Source: Lachnospiraceae bacterium (GTDB lineage Bacteria; Bacillota; Clostridia; Lachnospirales; Lachnospiraceae). From it: DNA of 64,000 nucleotides. A program made the translations under genes and the position numbers. Under the pieces are notes generated by a model that worked only from the letters and a program-made list of their open reading frames with translations, ran no database searches and had not been told where the DNA came from. Shown piece after piece: positions 25,919-33,883 of this stretch. The stretch is from the NCBI GenBank assembly GCA_016294075.1, contig JAEDCQ010000004.1, positions 45,212 through 109,211 of the forward strand, in the 5' to 3' direction. Numbering within the stretch: position 1 is the stretch's first letter; each line of letters begins with the position of its first letter.

Positions 25919-26467
25919 TCAGAAGCAGATTATTTTTTGCCATTGTTCCTTAGTCATATAATTCGTATGACCTACTCTTATTTCATTCAACAAAGGTACC
26001 GGCACTTCGTTACAAGTGTGATGATATATAAATCCTATTTTTTCCTGCACTCTTTTTGATTTATGATTTCCATCATAATAACCACACCAGATTGTTGTCA
26101 TCCCAAGCTCTTCAAATCCTCGTCTGATAAGTTCCCTTGCCGCTTCCGGCATATATCCTCTTCCCCAAAATGGTTTTCCAAGCCAATATCCAAGTTCACA
26201 TTCATCCTCACGCTCAGTCATATCTGTATGACCGTTTAATTTAAGTTCAACTGCTCCAATCGCTTTATTACTGCCTTTTTCACATATTGCATAACACTCA
26301 GCTCCATTAAAAACATTCCTGATGACATCTAAGCTTTCATCCACATTTTTATGTGGAGGTCATCCGGCAATCGGCCCAACGTCAGGGTCCTTTGCATATT
26401 CAAATAAACTTTCTGCATCTGCCTCACTCCATCGACGAAGCGTTAATCTTTCTGTATTTAATATCAT
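25919..26467 (-). pseudogene. GNAT acetyltransferase (RimJ/RimL type) interrupted by a stop codon
   Basis: From the ATG at 26467 (GGAGG 8 bases upstream) the frame reads MILNTERLTLRRWSEADAES and on to DPDVGPIAG, then TGA at 26362-26360, then in the same frame PPHKNVDESLDVIRNVF and the rest of a GNAT domain (GYWLGKPFWGRGYMPEAARELI, RVQEKIGF). Relatives have GW-PPH at this point, so the stop is most simply a TGG-to-TGA change at codon 36. The remaining 147 codons are clean, so the change is recent. A downstream ATG (26344) could give a 141-residue product lacking the first strand. Confidence 0.8.
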
Positions 26468-26500
26468 TTAAGCATCCTCCGTTATTTAGACCGCAATTTT

Positions 26501-26851
26501 CTATTTTTCGCATTCATAGCAGCCGTCTATATTCTTTTCCATGTATCCACATGTAAAAGGGAAAAAATCAAATTTCTGTGTACCGATATGTACAAAACCA
26601 AATGATTCATACCACTTTTTTAGTACATTATTTTCTTCAACGATACCTATATTAATCTTAACACAATCCAATTTACGTGCAACCTCAAAAGCATTGTTTA
26701 AAAGCTCTTTGCCAATCCCTTTATGTCTATATGCCGGAACTACACACAAATTATTTAATTCACATTCATGGTTGTCCTGTAGAAATAAAGAATAGTAACC
26801 AACGATAATACCATTGTCATAAAATTGCCTTTCTCTATTTTCATATTTCAT
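26501..26851 (-). CDS. GNAT acetyltransferase, short
   Basis: A 116-residue GNAT with the acetyl-CoA loop VPAYRHKGIGKELL and the C-terminal WYESFGFVHIG. It is about 30-40 residues shorter at the N-terminus than usual, and there is no clear RBS before the ATG (a TAA lies one codon upstream), so it may be truncated. Substrate unknown. It is 10 bases downstream of another GNAT gene. Confidence 0.65.
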   Translation of the reverse strand: MKYENRERQFYDNGIIVGYYSLFLQDNHECELNNLCVVPAYRHKGIGKELLNNAFEVARKLDCVKINIGIVEENNVLKKWYESFGFVHIGTQKFDFFPFTCGYMEKNIDGCYECEK

Positions 26852-26861
26852 ATATTATGCT

Positions 26862-27314
26862 TTAACTGTCTCTCTGCATTTTTACCAAGAGTACATCATA
26901 TCCGTCTTCGTACTTTTTTTCGTCTGTTAACTCAAAGCCATGTCTTTTATAAAATGATATTGCTCTAACGTTTTCCTCAAGTACCCATAAATATTTACAA
27001 TTCTTCTCACAAGCAAACTCAATTAGCTTCGCTCCTATATGCTCATTCTGGAAAAAAGTATCTACATACAATTCTGCTATAAAGTCTCCTTCGATATGTA
27101 TCATTCCCTTGGCAAAATCATCTTCATAAACCCAAATGTTTTCTAATGTCTCCGGATTATCCATATATTTTTTTGCAGTTGGATATACCTGAAGTTCACA
27201 AAATGAGCCATGGTCATCATTAAATATCCTTCTGTAGTTTGTTCTTTTATTAAAAATCAAAATCTCAGCAATGCGTGATGCATCATCAACCGTTGCCTTT
27301 CTTATACTGCTCAT
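26862..27314 (-). CDS. GNAT acetyltransferase
   Basis: A 150-residue GNAT-fold protein: SSIRKATVDDASRIAEIL at the N-terminus, ELYVDTFFQNEHIGAKLIEFA as the CoA-binding region, and NVRAISFYKRHGFELT near the end. The ATG at 27314 is chosen because GAGGTGG lies 5 bases upstream; the GTG at 27323 overlaps that site. Substrate unknown. It is followed by the short GNAT gene. Confidence 0.85.
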   Translation of the reverse strand: MSSIRKATVDDASRIAEILIFNKRTNYRRIFNDDHGSFCELQVYPTAKKYMDNPETLENIWVYEDDFAKGMIHIEGDFIAELYVDTFFQNEHIGAKLIEFACEKNCKYLWVLEENVRAISFYKRHGFELTDEKKYEDGYDVLLVKMQRDS

Positions 27315-27349
27315 TGCTACCACCTCTATAATTTGAATTATAAACAGTC

Positions 27350-27886
27350 TTACTTACACATCTTCCTGATAGTATTTGCAGTTCGAATAGTAAGTTTTTC
27401 AGCTATTCCCGCACTTGCGGTTTTCTTCCACCAATTACATTTTTGATATGCATTCCTGTCAAACGTCCAAAAGATTACATCCTTATAGATATGTATTGAT
27501 TCCAGATTGTTTGATGGTTCTCCAATCATATTACATATATCCTCGGCCGTGTCTGATGACATTATAAAAATCAGGTTATGATATTGATCTTTCTCTTCCG
27601 TTCCCCACCACTGCGGAGCATTCACCAGAATATCCTGCAGATAATCATATCTGATAATATAAACCGGTATTTTAAATCCAAACGCATTATCTATCATGAT
27701 TTCAATTTGTTCTTTTATTTCTGCATGATTGTCATTAGGCGATGAAAATAAAACATTACCGCTGTTTAAGAAAGTTACAACATCTGAAAAATTCAGTTTC
27801 TCAAATTCCTTTTTCAAATCCAACATAGCAATCTTATTTTTACCGCTTATATTAATTCCCCTAAGAAATGCAACATATCTAATCAT
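27350..27886 (-). CDS. DUF1697 family protein
   Basis: A 178-residue protein that begins MIRYVAFLRGINISGKNKI and has TFLNSGNVLFSS, the hallmarks of DUF1697. This domain is widespread in bacteria and has no established biochemical role. Cytosolic, no signal peptide. It is 26-45 bases from neighbours on the same strand; the operon content (GNATs and a CDP-alcohol transferase) does not suggest a function. Confidence 0.88.
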   Translation of the reverse strand: MIRYVAFLRGINISGKNKIAMLDLKKEFEKLNFSDVVTFLNSGNVLFSSPNDNHAEIKEQIEIMIDNAFGFKIPVYIIRYDYLQDILVNAPQWWGTEEKDQYHNLIFIMSSDTAEDICNMIGEPSNNLESIHIYKDVIFWTFDRNAYQKCNWWKKTASAGIAEKLTIRTANTIRKMCK

Positions 27887-27931
27887 CTGTCATCCTCCTC
27901 ATGGCATATCCTTACCGTTCCCGGCAAATAA

Positions 27932-28492
27932 TTATTTTAAGAGTGATTTTCTTTCCGATAGATAATCTGTCCGTAAAAGATGGATTGCCAGTTCCTCTGC
28001 TGACGCAGCAAACGCCAAAATGCATACTGCCCAGCTATACACAACACTTGACAAAGTAAAAAGAACATAGGGAAACAGAAATACTGCCACACCGGTTAAC
28101 TTGTTCAGCCATGTGTGCAGTGACGCAAAACGATGATACTTGATTGCAGCTGTGGCATACGCCGCAATACGCACAAGTATGATTCCCGATACGGCATACC
28201 AGATTTCGCCCGGAAGTATCTGATACAAAATCGGAAAAAGACGAGCCAGCAAAACGCTGTAAAACAACAAGTCAGATATACTGTCCAATCTTGCGCCGAA
28301 CTCACTTGCCCTTCCGGTTTTTCTGGCAAGCCATCCATCTAATACGTCCGTCAAGCCAGCGATAGTGTAAATGACAAGAAACCAAATGGATTTCAAAGGA
28401 AGGAAAAGCAGAAAGAGAGAGGCTGCCATCCGCATGGAGGTCACTGTATTCGCCACGTTCCAATTATGAACTTTTCTAAACTCCCGGTGCAT
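27932..28492 (-). CDS. CDP-alcohol phosphatidyltransferase family protein
   Basis: A second CDP-alcohol phosphatidyltransferase in the window, besides pgsA. The catalytic signature is complete (DVLDGWLARKTG...GARLDSISD), and about five hydrophobic helices are visible. The alcohol acceptor is unknown; it is unlike PgsA in its helices. I choose the ATG at 28492 (MHREFRKVHNWN) because GGGGAGG lies 9 bases upstream; the frame opens at 28513. Confidence 0.85.
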   Translation of the reverse strand: MHREFRKVHNWNVANTVTSMRMAASLFLLFLPLKSIWFLVIYTIAGLTDVLDGWLARKTGRASEFGARLDSISDLLFYSVLLARLFPILYQILPGEIWYAVSGIILVRIAAYATAAIKYHRFASLHTWLNKLTGVAVFLFPYVLFTLSSVVYSWAVCILAFAASAEELAIHLLRTDYLSERKSLLK

Positions 28493-28549
28493 AATCTGCA
28501 TCCTCCCCTCCATAGAACTTTCTCTTATTGTTCCATCCGGATTTTTGTT

Positions 28550-28780
28550 TTACTTCTCATTATCACCTTTGTCATGCTGTTCTTTTACGAATTCAACGGT
28601 TCGTGCCTTCATAGAAATCTTTCCAACCTTATATCCATATTCAATGAGTTCTTTCTTAAACATAAGAAAAGAATGGTCTATTGGAATTCCTGCTATCTCT
28701 TCTATTTCATCATACGTCAGCTTAAAGCTATCTTTACCACTCTGGGAAATATATTCCCATAATGCATCATACTTACTCAT
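28550..28780 (-). CDS. Small conserved protein of unknown function
   Basis: A 76-residue protein starting MSKYDALWEYISQSGKDSF, with KLTYDEIEEIAGIPIDHSFL and KVGKISMKARTVEFVK. It resembles small stand-alone proteins often seen in Clostridia with the same WEYI and GxPIDHSFL pattern. It has no transmembrane segment or known catalytic motif. GGGG lies about 14 bases before the ATG. It may be a nucleic-acid or toxin-antitoxin type protein, but nothing here shows that. Confidence 0.7.
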   Translation of the reverse strand: MSKYDALWEYISQSGKDSFKLTYDEIEEIAGIPIDHSFLMFKKELIEYGYKVGKISMKARTVEFVKEQHDKGDNEK

Positions 28781-28788
28781 TGGTTCAT

Positions 28789-28915
28789 CTATCCCCTTAT
28801 CTTTTCTCTAAAAAAACACTTCAGATACTCCTTGATTAATTCCATTGCTTCCTGCTGCCGTTCCGGATCATCCAATAAGTCACCACAAGTGAAGAAGAAA
28901 AGTCCAACAGATTTT
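28789..28915 (-). pseudogene. C-terminal gene remnant, family unknown
   Basis: An open stretch of about 40 codons without a start codon reads KSVGLFFFTCGDLLDDPERQ and then QEAMELIKEYLKCFFREK before TAG. Composition and periodicity look like real protein ending in an amphipathic helix. It begins inside the stop region of the flavoprotein gene, so its 5' part has been lost. The parent family is not identified. Confidence 0.45.
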
Positions 28916-29576
28916 ATAAAGTTTGCTGATATGGTCTGTCATCAAGCGGTCGTATGCAGCCCCAATCTTTTGCAACAGCGTCAAATCTCTTTCTTGCAAA
29001 TGTCTTAAAAACAAATGCAAGCATCATTCTTATCGGAAGGGAAAACCTCTCAGGTCCTGTGAATTTCCTTGACTCTTCATTGTCAAAAGTGCCGTTAATT
29101 CCATAAAGTTCTCCCATTTTTTCATAAGGAGTCAGCATCTGGTCAAGCTGTTTATCATCCGCTATACGAATTCCAAAATTATCACCCTTAACAAGACATC
29201 CTCCATAGCTACAATTTAATTTCTCCGGAAGCATCTTTAAAAACTCCTCACCACACCGTAGCTGACAGCCCTCTGCAAATCCACTCTGCAAAATAAAAGC
29301 CATTTCTGTTCCGGCTTCTTCTTTTTTATGTAAGGTTTCTAAAAATTCCAGCAGCAGACCGGGAATACATTCCACATATAAAGGCAATGCAATCAGTATC
29401 CGCGTATGCTTGTAAAATGCCTCTCTTGCAGCATCCCATTCTTTCTTATCCGATAGAGTATATAATTCATAGGTAGCTCCCGACTTTATTAGTCCTTTAC
29501 CAAATGCTTCAATAATCTTATCTGTATTACTGTATTTTTTTATTCTGGGACTGCCGTTCATAATTACTACATGCAT
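28914..29576 (-). CDS. Flavodoxin-fold NAD(P)H-dependent oxidoreductase
   Basis: The 220-residue product starts MHVVIMNGSPRIKKYSNTDK, the phosphate-binding loop of NADPH-dependent FMN reductases, with IALPLYVECIPGLLLEFLE as the second flavin loop. The C-terminal 60 residues (PIRMMLAFVFKTFARKRFD) are extra. It overlaps the upstream iron-sulfur flavoprotein-like gene by ten bases and is surely co-transcribed. Likely a cytosolic redox enzyme; partner and substrate unknown. Confidence 0.82.
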   Translation of the reverse strand: MHVVIMNGSPRIKKYSNTDKIIEAFGKGLIKSGATYELYTLSDKKEWDAAREAFYKHTRILIALPLYVECIPGLLLEFLETLHKKEEAGTEMAFILQSGFAEGCQLRCGEEFLKMLPEKLNCSYGGCLVKGDNFGIRIADDKQLDQMLTPYEKMGELYGINGTFDNEESRKFTGPERFSLPIRMMLAFVFKTFARKRFDAVAKDWGCIRPLDDRPYQQTL

Positions 29577-30079
29577 GAAACCGCCTCCTTTACTCTATCC
29601 TCTGAAAACACGCCAATGGATTTACTGCCGAAATTGATGGCCGTTCTTTCGCACCATCTTTCCAGATACTCCTGATTACCCTCTCCTGAATAGATAATGC
29701 CAATATCCAATTTATTTTTATACCTCATGACATGCCGCATCTGCCCATTCTTAAAATGCAGATACATAGTCACTAACGGCATAACTCTGTCAAATATGTT
29801 TTTGGCAGAATGCGACAAAAAACCAAATCTGGTTTCGGAAATTACCCACATCACATCAGAATGAACCATTTTCTTTAAAAGAATTTCATAATCATCCTTA
29901 ATCGTACATATTCCGGGATTTTTAAGCCAGCAGTAATTGCAACCTATACAATGTGAAATATGTAGAGCCGAGGCATCAACCCAGTCTATGTTGTTTTGTG
30001 TTCCTGCAGACAGTTCCTTTAGTTTTGCCATTGTTTCCCCATTTGGGATTGTATTAATAATCAGAATATTTTTTGCCAT
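29567..30079 (-). CDS. Iron-sulfur flavoprotein-like NADPH:FMN oxidoreductase
   Basis: A flavodoxin-fold protein whose CIGCNYCWLKNPGIC segment (C-x2-C-x2-C-x7-C) is the compact cysteine motif of archaeal and clostridial iron-sulfur flavoproteins, which bind a 4Fe-4S cluster next to FMN. ISETRFGFLSHSAKNIFDR is the second flavin loop. I start at ATG 30079 (MAKNILIINTIPNGET) because GGAAAGGAAAA precedes it; the frame extends to 30118. First gene of a two-gene operon with a promoter at 30119-30147 and a palindromic site. Confidence 0.83.
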   Translation of the reverse strand: MAKNILIINTIPNGETMAKLKELSAGTQNNIDWVDASALHISHCIGCNYCWLKNPGICTIKDDYEILLKKMVHSDVMWVISETRFGFLSHSAKNIFDRVMPLVTMYLHFKNGQMRHVMRYKNKLDIGIIYSGEGNQEYLERWCERTAINFGSKSIGVFSEDRVKEAVSCM

Positions 30080-30105
30080 ATTTTCCTTTCCTTTTGTGCA
30101 ACATT

Positions 30106-30147
30106 TGTTATGTAACATATATTATTTATAAAACAAAGTTTTGTCAA
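30106..30147 (-). promoter_or_regulatory. Promoter and putative operator of the flavoprotein operon
   Basis: Minus-strand TTGACA (30147-30142), 17 bases, TAATAT (30124-30119), then immediately TGTTACATAACA (30117-30106), an inverted repeat TGTTA/TAACA. The same element, ATAyGTTACATAACA, occurs just downstream of the promoter of the TetR gene at 46.7 kb. Confidence 0.6.
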
Positions 30148-30308
30148 TGATAATATTTCAAAAAACCTGCAAGATAAAACACATCACCCATTTCACCATT
30201 GTTCATAATTTACAATCTTGCCCCATCAGGAAAAGAGCTGCGTATACACAGAATTGTCACGTGCATAAGCAACTCTTTTAGATAAATTAATGCCTCAAAT
30301 ATGTCCCT

Positions 30309-31166
30309 CTATTTTTTCTTTACCGGAATCCAGATTTCACAGTAATAGTTTTCATCCATGGTTCCCTTTTCATACTTTGTCGGATCATCATAATACTCCA
30401 CGCAATAACCTGCCGCAAATTCATACTCTTTTAATGCCGGCAGCCATTCGGTATAAATCTTGGTATTCACATCCTGAAGTGCATTTGGCATGGCTCCCCT
30501 GCAAGGAAATACTGCCCAATCAAAAGCCGGGATGGTTCTTGTCACAAATCCTTCCGGAACTTCTTTCTGCGGATTATATGGGTCTGCAATAAGGTACTCA
30601 AAGTTCTCCTGCCCCATCTCCAAATCAATATTGATTCCATACCAACCACAAACCACTGCACCCTTTCCACTCTGAAAATGCTCCTGCCAGAACTGCGGTA
30701 CAATTTCCTTTGCACCTTCATACGGAAATGTCTTTGCGTTTGCAATAACAGTAAATGCTTCTTTCTTCACGATCTTGTAATCCATGAGATAGCCTCCTTC
30801 TAATGATATTTTGATTTTTAACGGAGCAAAGGACTTAAGCAGCACCACATCTTTGCGCACAGATGTGGGTGTCACTCCATGGAATCTGGTGAACGCCTTG
30901 GTAAAACTATCCGGCGAATCGTACCCGTACTTCATGGCAATATCAATAATCTTTTCATCAGTAACCAGAAGATCATTTCCGGCAAGTGCCAATCTCCTGT
31001 TTCGGATATACTCCGATACGGAAAACCCGCAGAGCATTGCAAAGCCTTTCTGGAAATAGAACGATGATACACCTACACCTTTTGCAACATCCTCTACTGT
31101 AATATTCTCTGTGATGTGATCCTCCATGTACTGAATTGAGTTTCCTATGATTTCCATCCATTCCAT
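30309..31166 (-). CDS. AraC family regulator with GyrI-like effector domain
   Basis: The N-terminal ~100 residues are an AraC-type double helix-turn-helix (EDVAKGVGVSSFYFQKGFAM, IAMKYGYDSPDSFTKAFTRFHGVTP). The C-terminal ~150 residues form a GyrI-like effector-binding domain (FTVIANAKTFPYEGAKEIVP, IWIPVKKK). This architecture senses small hydrophobic or cationic ligands, as in the Rob/BmrR class. ATG 31166 follows GGGAGAAAAGAAGC. Its target is unknown; the adjacent flavoprotein operon is a candidate. Confidence 0.9.
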   Translation of the reverse strand: MEWMEIIGNSIQYMEDHITENITVEDVAKGVGVSSFYFQKGFAMLCGFSVSEYIRNRRLALAGNDLLVTDEKIIDIAMKYGYDSPDSFTKAFTRFHGVTPTSVRKDVVLLKSFAPLKIKISLEGGYLMDYKIVKKEAFTVIANAKTFPYEGAKEIVPQFWQEHFQSGKGAVVCGWYGINIDLEMGQENFEYLIADPYNPQKEVPEGFVTRTIPAFDWAVFPCRGAMPNALQDVNTKIYTEWLPALKEYEFAAGYCVEYYDDPTKYEKGTMDENYYCEIWIPVKKK

Positions 31167-31334
31167 GCTTCTTTTCTCCCTTGCTTATGACTGCATTCTA
31201 TCTCATTAGACAACCTTCTTCCCGACAATTTTTGCACAAATTTGTCTTTCTTAACTCTCCATACAACGCATGAATTATCCTTGCTTCTTGGTTATTTTAA
31301 ATCTGCAATGTTCAGGATTTGTCACCTTTTCCGA

Positions 31335-31780
31335 TTATATATATCGATAAGAGACTTTTTCGTCAATCTCAATCAAAACAAATGTTGGTTGGCCAAGCCC
31401 CGTAGCTGAAACCCCCACCACATTTTCATTTACAAAATTTTATGTCCATTAACTGTTTTCTCATAATATAGCGGTAATTCATGAATAAATTCTCTTTGTT
31501 CCGCTGATAATTTTGCACGCATATTATCGTAATAGTCATGCAGATATTGCACATCAGAATCAATATGAACACCATTATCCAGATAAAGCTCACAGTAACC
31601 TTTAACACATAAAATATCACTATTTTTTAAAAACTCTAAACACTCAATTTCCCTATTTCCACGCTGAAATATATCCCCAATAAAAATGGTTTGATCAACC
31701 TGTTCTTTACCTATCAAATCCATTACAGTATTCAATGCTTCAAAATTACCATGAATATCTGAAAAAACAGCTATTCTCAT
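31335..31780 (-). pseudogene. Calcineurin-like phosphoesterase with internal deletion
   Basis: The N-terminal half (116 codons from 31780) is a YfcE/MJ0936-like metallophosphoesterase: FSDIHGNFEAL, FIGDIFQRG and KGYCEL (usually GNCE), ending KTVNGHKIL then TAA at 31430. A separate frame just downstream reads VGVSATGLGQPTFVLIEIDE then KVSYRYI and stops at 31335; this is the normal C-terminal tail of the same family. Roughly 80-100 residues containing the GHTH active-site motif are missing, so one deletion fused the two ends out of frame. Confidence 0.8.
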
Positions 31781-31826
31781 ACATAACTCCTATTAATCCT
31801 TTGTACAAACCGGGGTTCATCAAATT

Positions 31827-32378
31827 CTACCGGAACATTTCTGCTTCTTGCCGGTTCCATCCCTTTAGCGGCAGTTCATAATATAAAAAATCCGTCCATC
31901 CTGTATTCTCTGCATAAAGGTTCTGCTTTCCACGATACTCAAACCCAAATTTTTTATACATATGCCGGGCAGGAATATTTGATGCCAGCGTATCAAGGCG
32001 GATTGCTTTCTTTCCTTTTTCCATTGCCAGAGAAATGATTGCTTCCATCATTCTTTTTGATACACCTTTTCCCTGATATTCAGGTGCTACTGCAAGAATA
32101 TGTAAGGAAGCCACCTCATCATCTTTCAGCCTTTGACTCCAGATAACCCCATGATATTCCTCACCCTGATACATTGTAAGCCCGGTCATACCTGCAACAT
32201 TTTGCCCATCCATAAACAAATACATTTCTTGTCTGTCAATATAAGATTGTATCATTGCATCTGTAGGATGCTGTCCATAAATCCATCGGGCATGGATATT
32301 CATGTCTTTTGTATGCTCAATTACTTCTATATATTTCTCTCTTACCAAGGCAAAATCGCCGGCTAATACCAATTGCAT
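31827..32378 (-). CDS. GNAT acetyltransferase
   Basis: A 183-residue GNAT. The CoA-binding loop VAPEYQGKGVSKRMMEAII and IRLDTLASNIPARHMYKKFGFEY are clear. The N-terminal stretch (MQLVLAGDFALVREKYIEVI) fits family members annotated as general N-acetyltransferases in Clostridia. Substrate unknown. Only 25 bases downstream of the PadR gene, so possibly the last gene of the ferredoxin-padR unit. Confidence 0.87.
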   Translation of the reverse strand: MQLVLAGDFALVREKYIEVIEHTKDMNIHARWIYGQHPTDAMIQSYIDRQEMYLFMDGQNVAGMTGLTMYQGEEYHGVIWSQRLKDDEVASLHILAVAPEYQGKGVSKRMMEAIISLAMEKGKKAIRLDTLASNIPARHMYKKFGFEYRGKQNLYAENTGWTDFLYYELPLKGWNRQEAEMFR

Positions 32379-32403
32379 GACTTCATCACTCTCCTAAAGA
32401 TAT

Positions 32404-32952
32404 TTATTTCTTCTCCCACTCCTTAATCTGTTCTTTTGCCTCCTTGCACCACTTAAGATATGCCTCATACGTATTAATACCAAACCGGACCGTTAAGTAA
32501 TAATACTTATGTGTATCATTCTCCAAATACTTCTTCAAATTTTCTGCAAACATATTTAAAACGGCTAATTCGCTCCTGCACTTTTCCTCAAATCGTTCAA
32601 TGTGCTCCTTTGCCCCCTCAAAACCGTTCTCATTTCCAAAGAAAAGTTTTAAAAGCGTCTCATATCGAAGTTCATCTTTTTCCACAGGTTTTCTCAACCA
32701 CTGTTTTAATATTTCTTTTCCATACTCTGTAATAGAATAAGAAATCTTTTCCCGCCCATTGGAACTGATATCTTCCTTAGTCACTTTACCTTCCGTTTCG
32801 AGCCGGTTTAAAGTCGGATATATACTTCCATAGCTGCCACCCCAGAAAAAACGGAGTGTCGTATCAAGTCTTTTCTTCATTTCATATCCGGTCATGGATT
32901 CATGACTTAACAAACCTAATAAAACATAATCCATCTTCTTTGAATTTGCCAT
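32404..32952 (-). CDS. PadR family transcriptional regulator
   Basis: N-terminal winged helix DYVLLGLLSHESMTGYEMKK and GSIYPTLNRLETEGKV, followed by the C-terminal alpha-helical dimerisation domain of PadR-like regulators. The start at 32952 (MANSKKMDYVLLGLL) follows AAAGAGG and lies four bases after the stop of the ferredoxin-like gene, so the two are one operon. A 15-bp-arm inverted repeat at the operon promoter is the likely autoregulatory site. Confidence 0.9.
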   Translation of the reverse strand: MANSKKMDYVLLGLLSHESMTGYEMKKRLDTTLRFFWGGSYGSIYPTLNRLETEGKVTKEDISSNGREKISYSITEYGKEILKQWLRKPVEKDELRYETLLKLFFGNENGFEGAKEHIERFEEKCRSELAVLNMFAENLKKYLENDTHKYYYLTVRFGINTYEAYLKWCKEAKEQIKEWEKK

Positions 32953-32956
32953 TCTT

Positions 32957-33688
32957 CTATCTGCCTCTTTTAAATCCATAAGATAATGCTTTTTTCGGAC
33001 AATTATCCACACATGCACCGCACTGAATACATTCTGTACCAAAATCCCGATTGTCCTTTACTAATTCTACCACATTTAATTGCATCGGACATTTCTGATT
33101 ACATTTTTTACAGGAAATACATTTCTCTTTTTCGGACACAATATGAATTCCCGGTAAATGCAGCAAATGTCTGATTTTAGTGCCGATAACCATAAATGGT
33201 GCCATCCAGCAGAAATAGTGGCAAAATACTCTTTTCCCCCAAAGTACTGCCGGTATCAGTATCAAAACTATCACCCCGTAGTAAATCACATAATTGCATA
33301 TTTCAGTAACGGAAATTCCATGATCCGTCATATAAAAAAAATCAATTGTAATTTCTTTTTTTCTAAATAGGAAACATACAATTACCGTAATAATCCACAC
33401 CGTCCAAATAACATATTTTATATTGTTTTTCCAACCTTGTTTAGGAGATTTTTCATTTACGTCAAATAAACATTCCTGCATACCCCCCATGGGACATATC
33501 CAACCGCAAAACAATCTGCCGAATAAAACAGCCCCAAACAGCATCAATGCAAATACAATAAAGCTTCCTGTCACGATACCTTCCATAGCTCCCTGAATTA
33601 TCAAATACGGAGACATATACCATATTGTAACCGGAAACAAAAGCATGGAAATAATCAATATTAATTTTCTAACATTCTGTCTTTTCAT
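32957..33688 (-). CDS. NapH/CcoG-like membrane polyferredoxin
   Basis: A 243-residue membrane protein with about four hydrophobic helices, the membrane-associated motif GRLFCGWICPMGGMQE, the paired FCHYFCWMAPF, and two C-terminal 4Fe-4S motifs (CISCKKCNQKCP, CIQCGACVDNCP). Members of this family move electrons across or along the membrane. I start at 33688 (MKRQNVRKLI) because GGAGGG lies 7 bases upstream; the open frame begins at 33802. First gene of the operon with padR; no catalytic partner is nearby. Confidence 0.85.
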   Translation of the reverse strand: MKRQNVRKLILIISMLLFPVTIWYMSPYLIIQGAMEGIVTGSFIVFALMLFGAVLFGRLFCGWICPMGGMQECLFDVNEKSPKQGWKNNIKYVIWTVWIITVIVCFLFRKKEITIDFFYMTDHGISVTEICNYVIYYGVIVLILIPAVLWGKRVFCHYFCWMAPFMVIGTKIRHLLHLPGIHIVSEKEKCISCKKCNQKCPMQLNVVELVKDNRDFGTECIQCGACVDNCPKKALSYGFKRGR

Positions 33689-33700
33689 TTGTGCCCTCCA

Positions 33701-33750
33701 TATATCAAACTGATACACTAAATAATATATCAGTTTGATATATTTGTCAA
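33701..33750 (-). promoter_or_regulatory. Ferredoxin-padR promoter with PadR-type operator
   Basis: Minus-strand TTGACA (33750-33745), 17 bases, TATTAT (33727-33722). The arms TATATCAAACTGATA (33701-33715) and TATCAGTTTGATATA (33728-33742) are exact complements, one filling the spacer and the other covering the start site. Binding here would block transcription of the operon that encodes the PadR protein. Confidence 0.8.
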
Positions 33751-33803
33751 ATTTTTCACCCGTTTCAATTTCCCACTCCGCTATCTGCGTATATAGCATC
33801 AAA

Positions 33804-33838
33804 AAATGTGCAGATTTTCAATCCAAATCTGCACATTT
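33804..33838 (-). terminator. Terminator of the MerR/TipAS gene
   Basis: Arms AAATGTGCAGATTT and AAATCTGCACATTT (14 bp, perfect) around a seven-base loop, followed on the minus strand by a run of T, about 45 bases after the MerR stop. Confidence 0.88.
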
Positions 33839-33883
33839 CTCCGGCTTAGTTTACATATGGTTTTCCATCGCTTGATCAAAATT

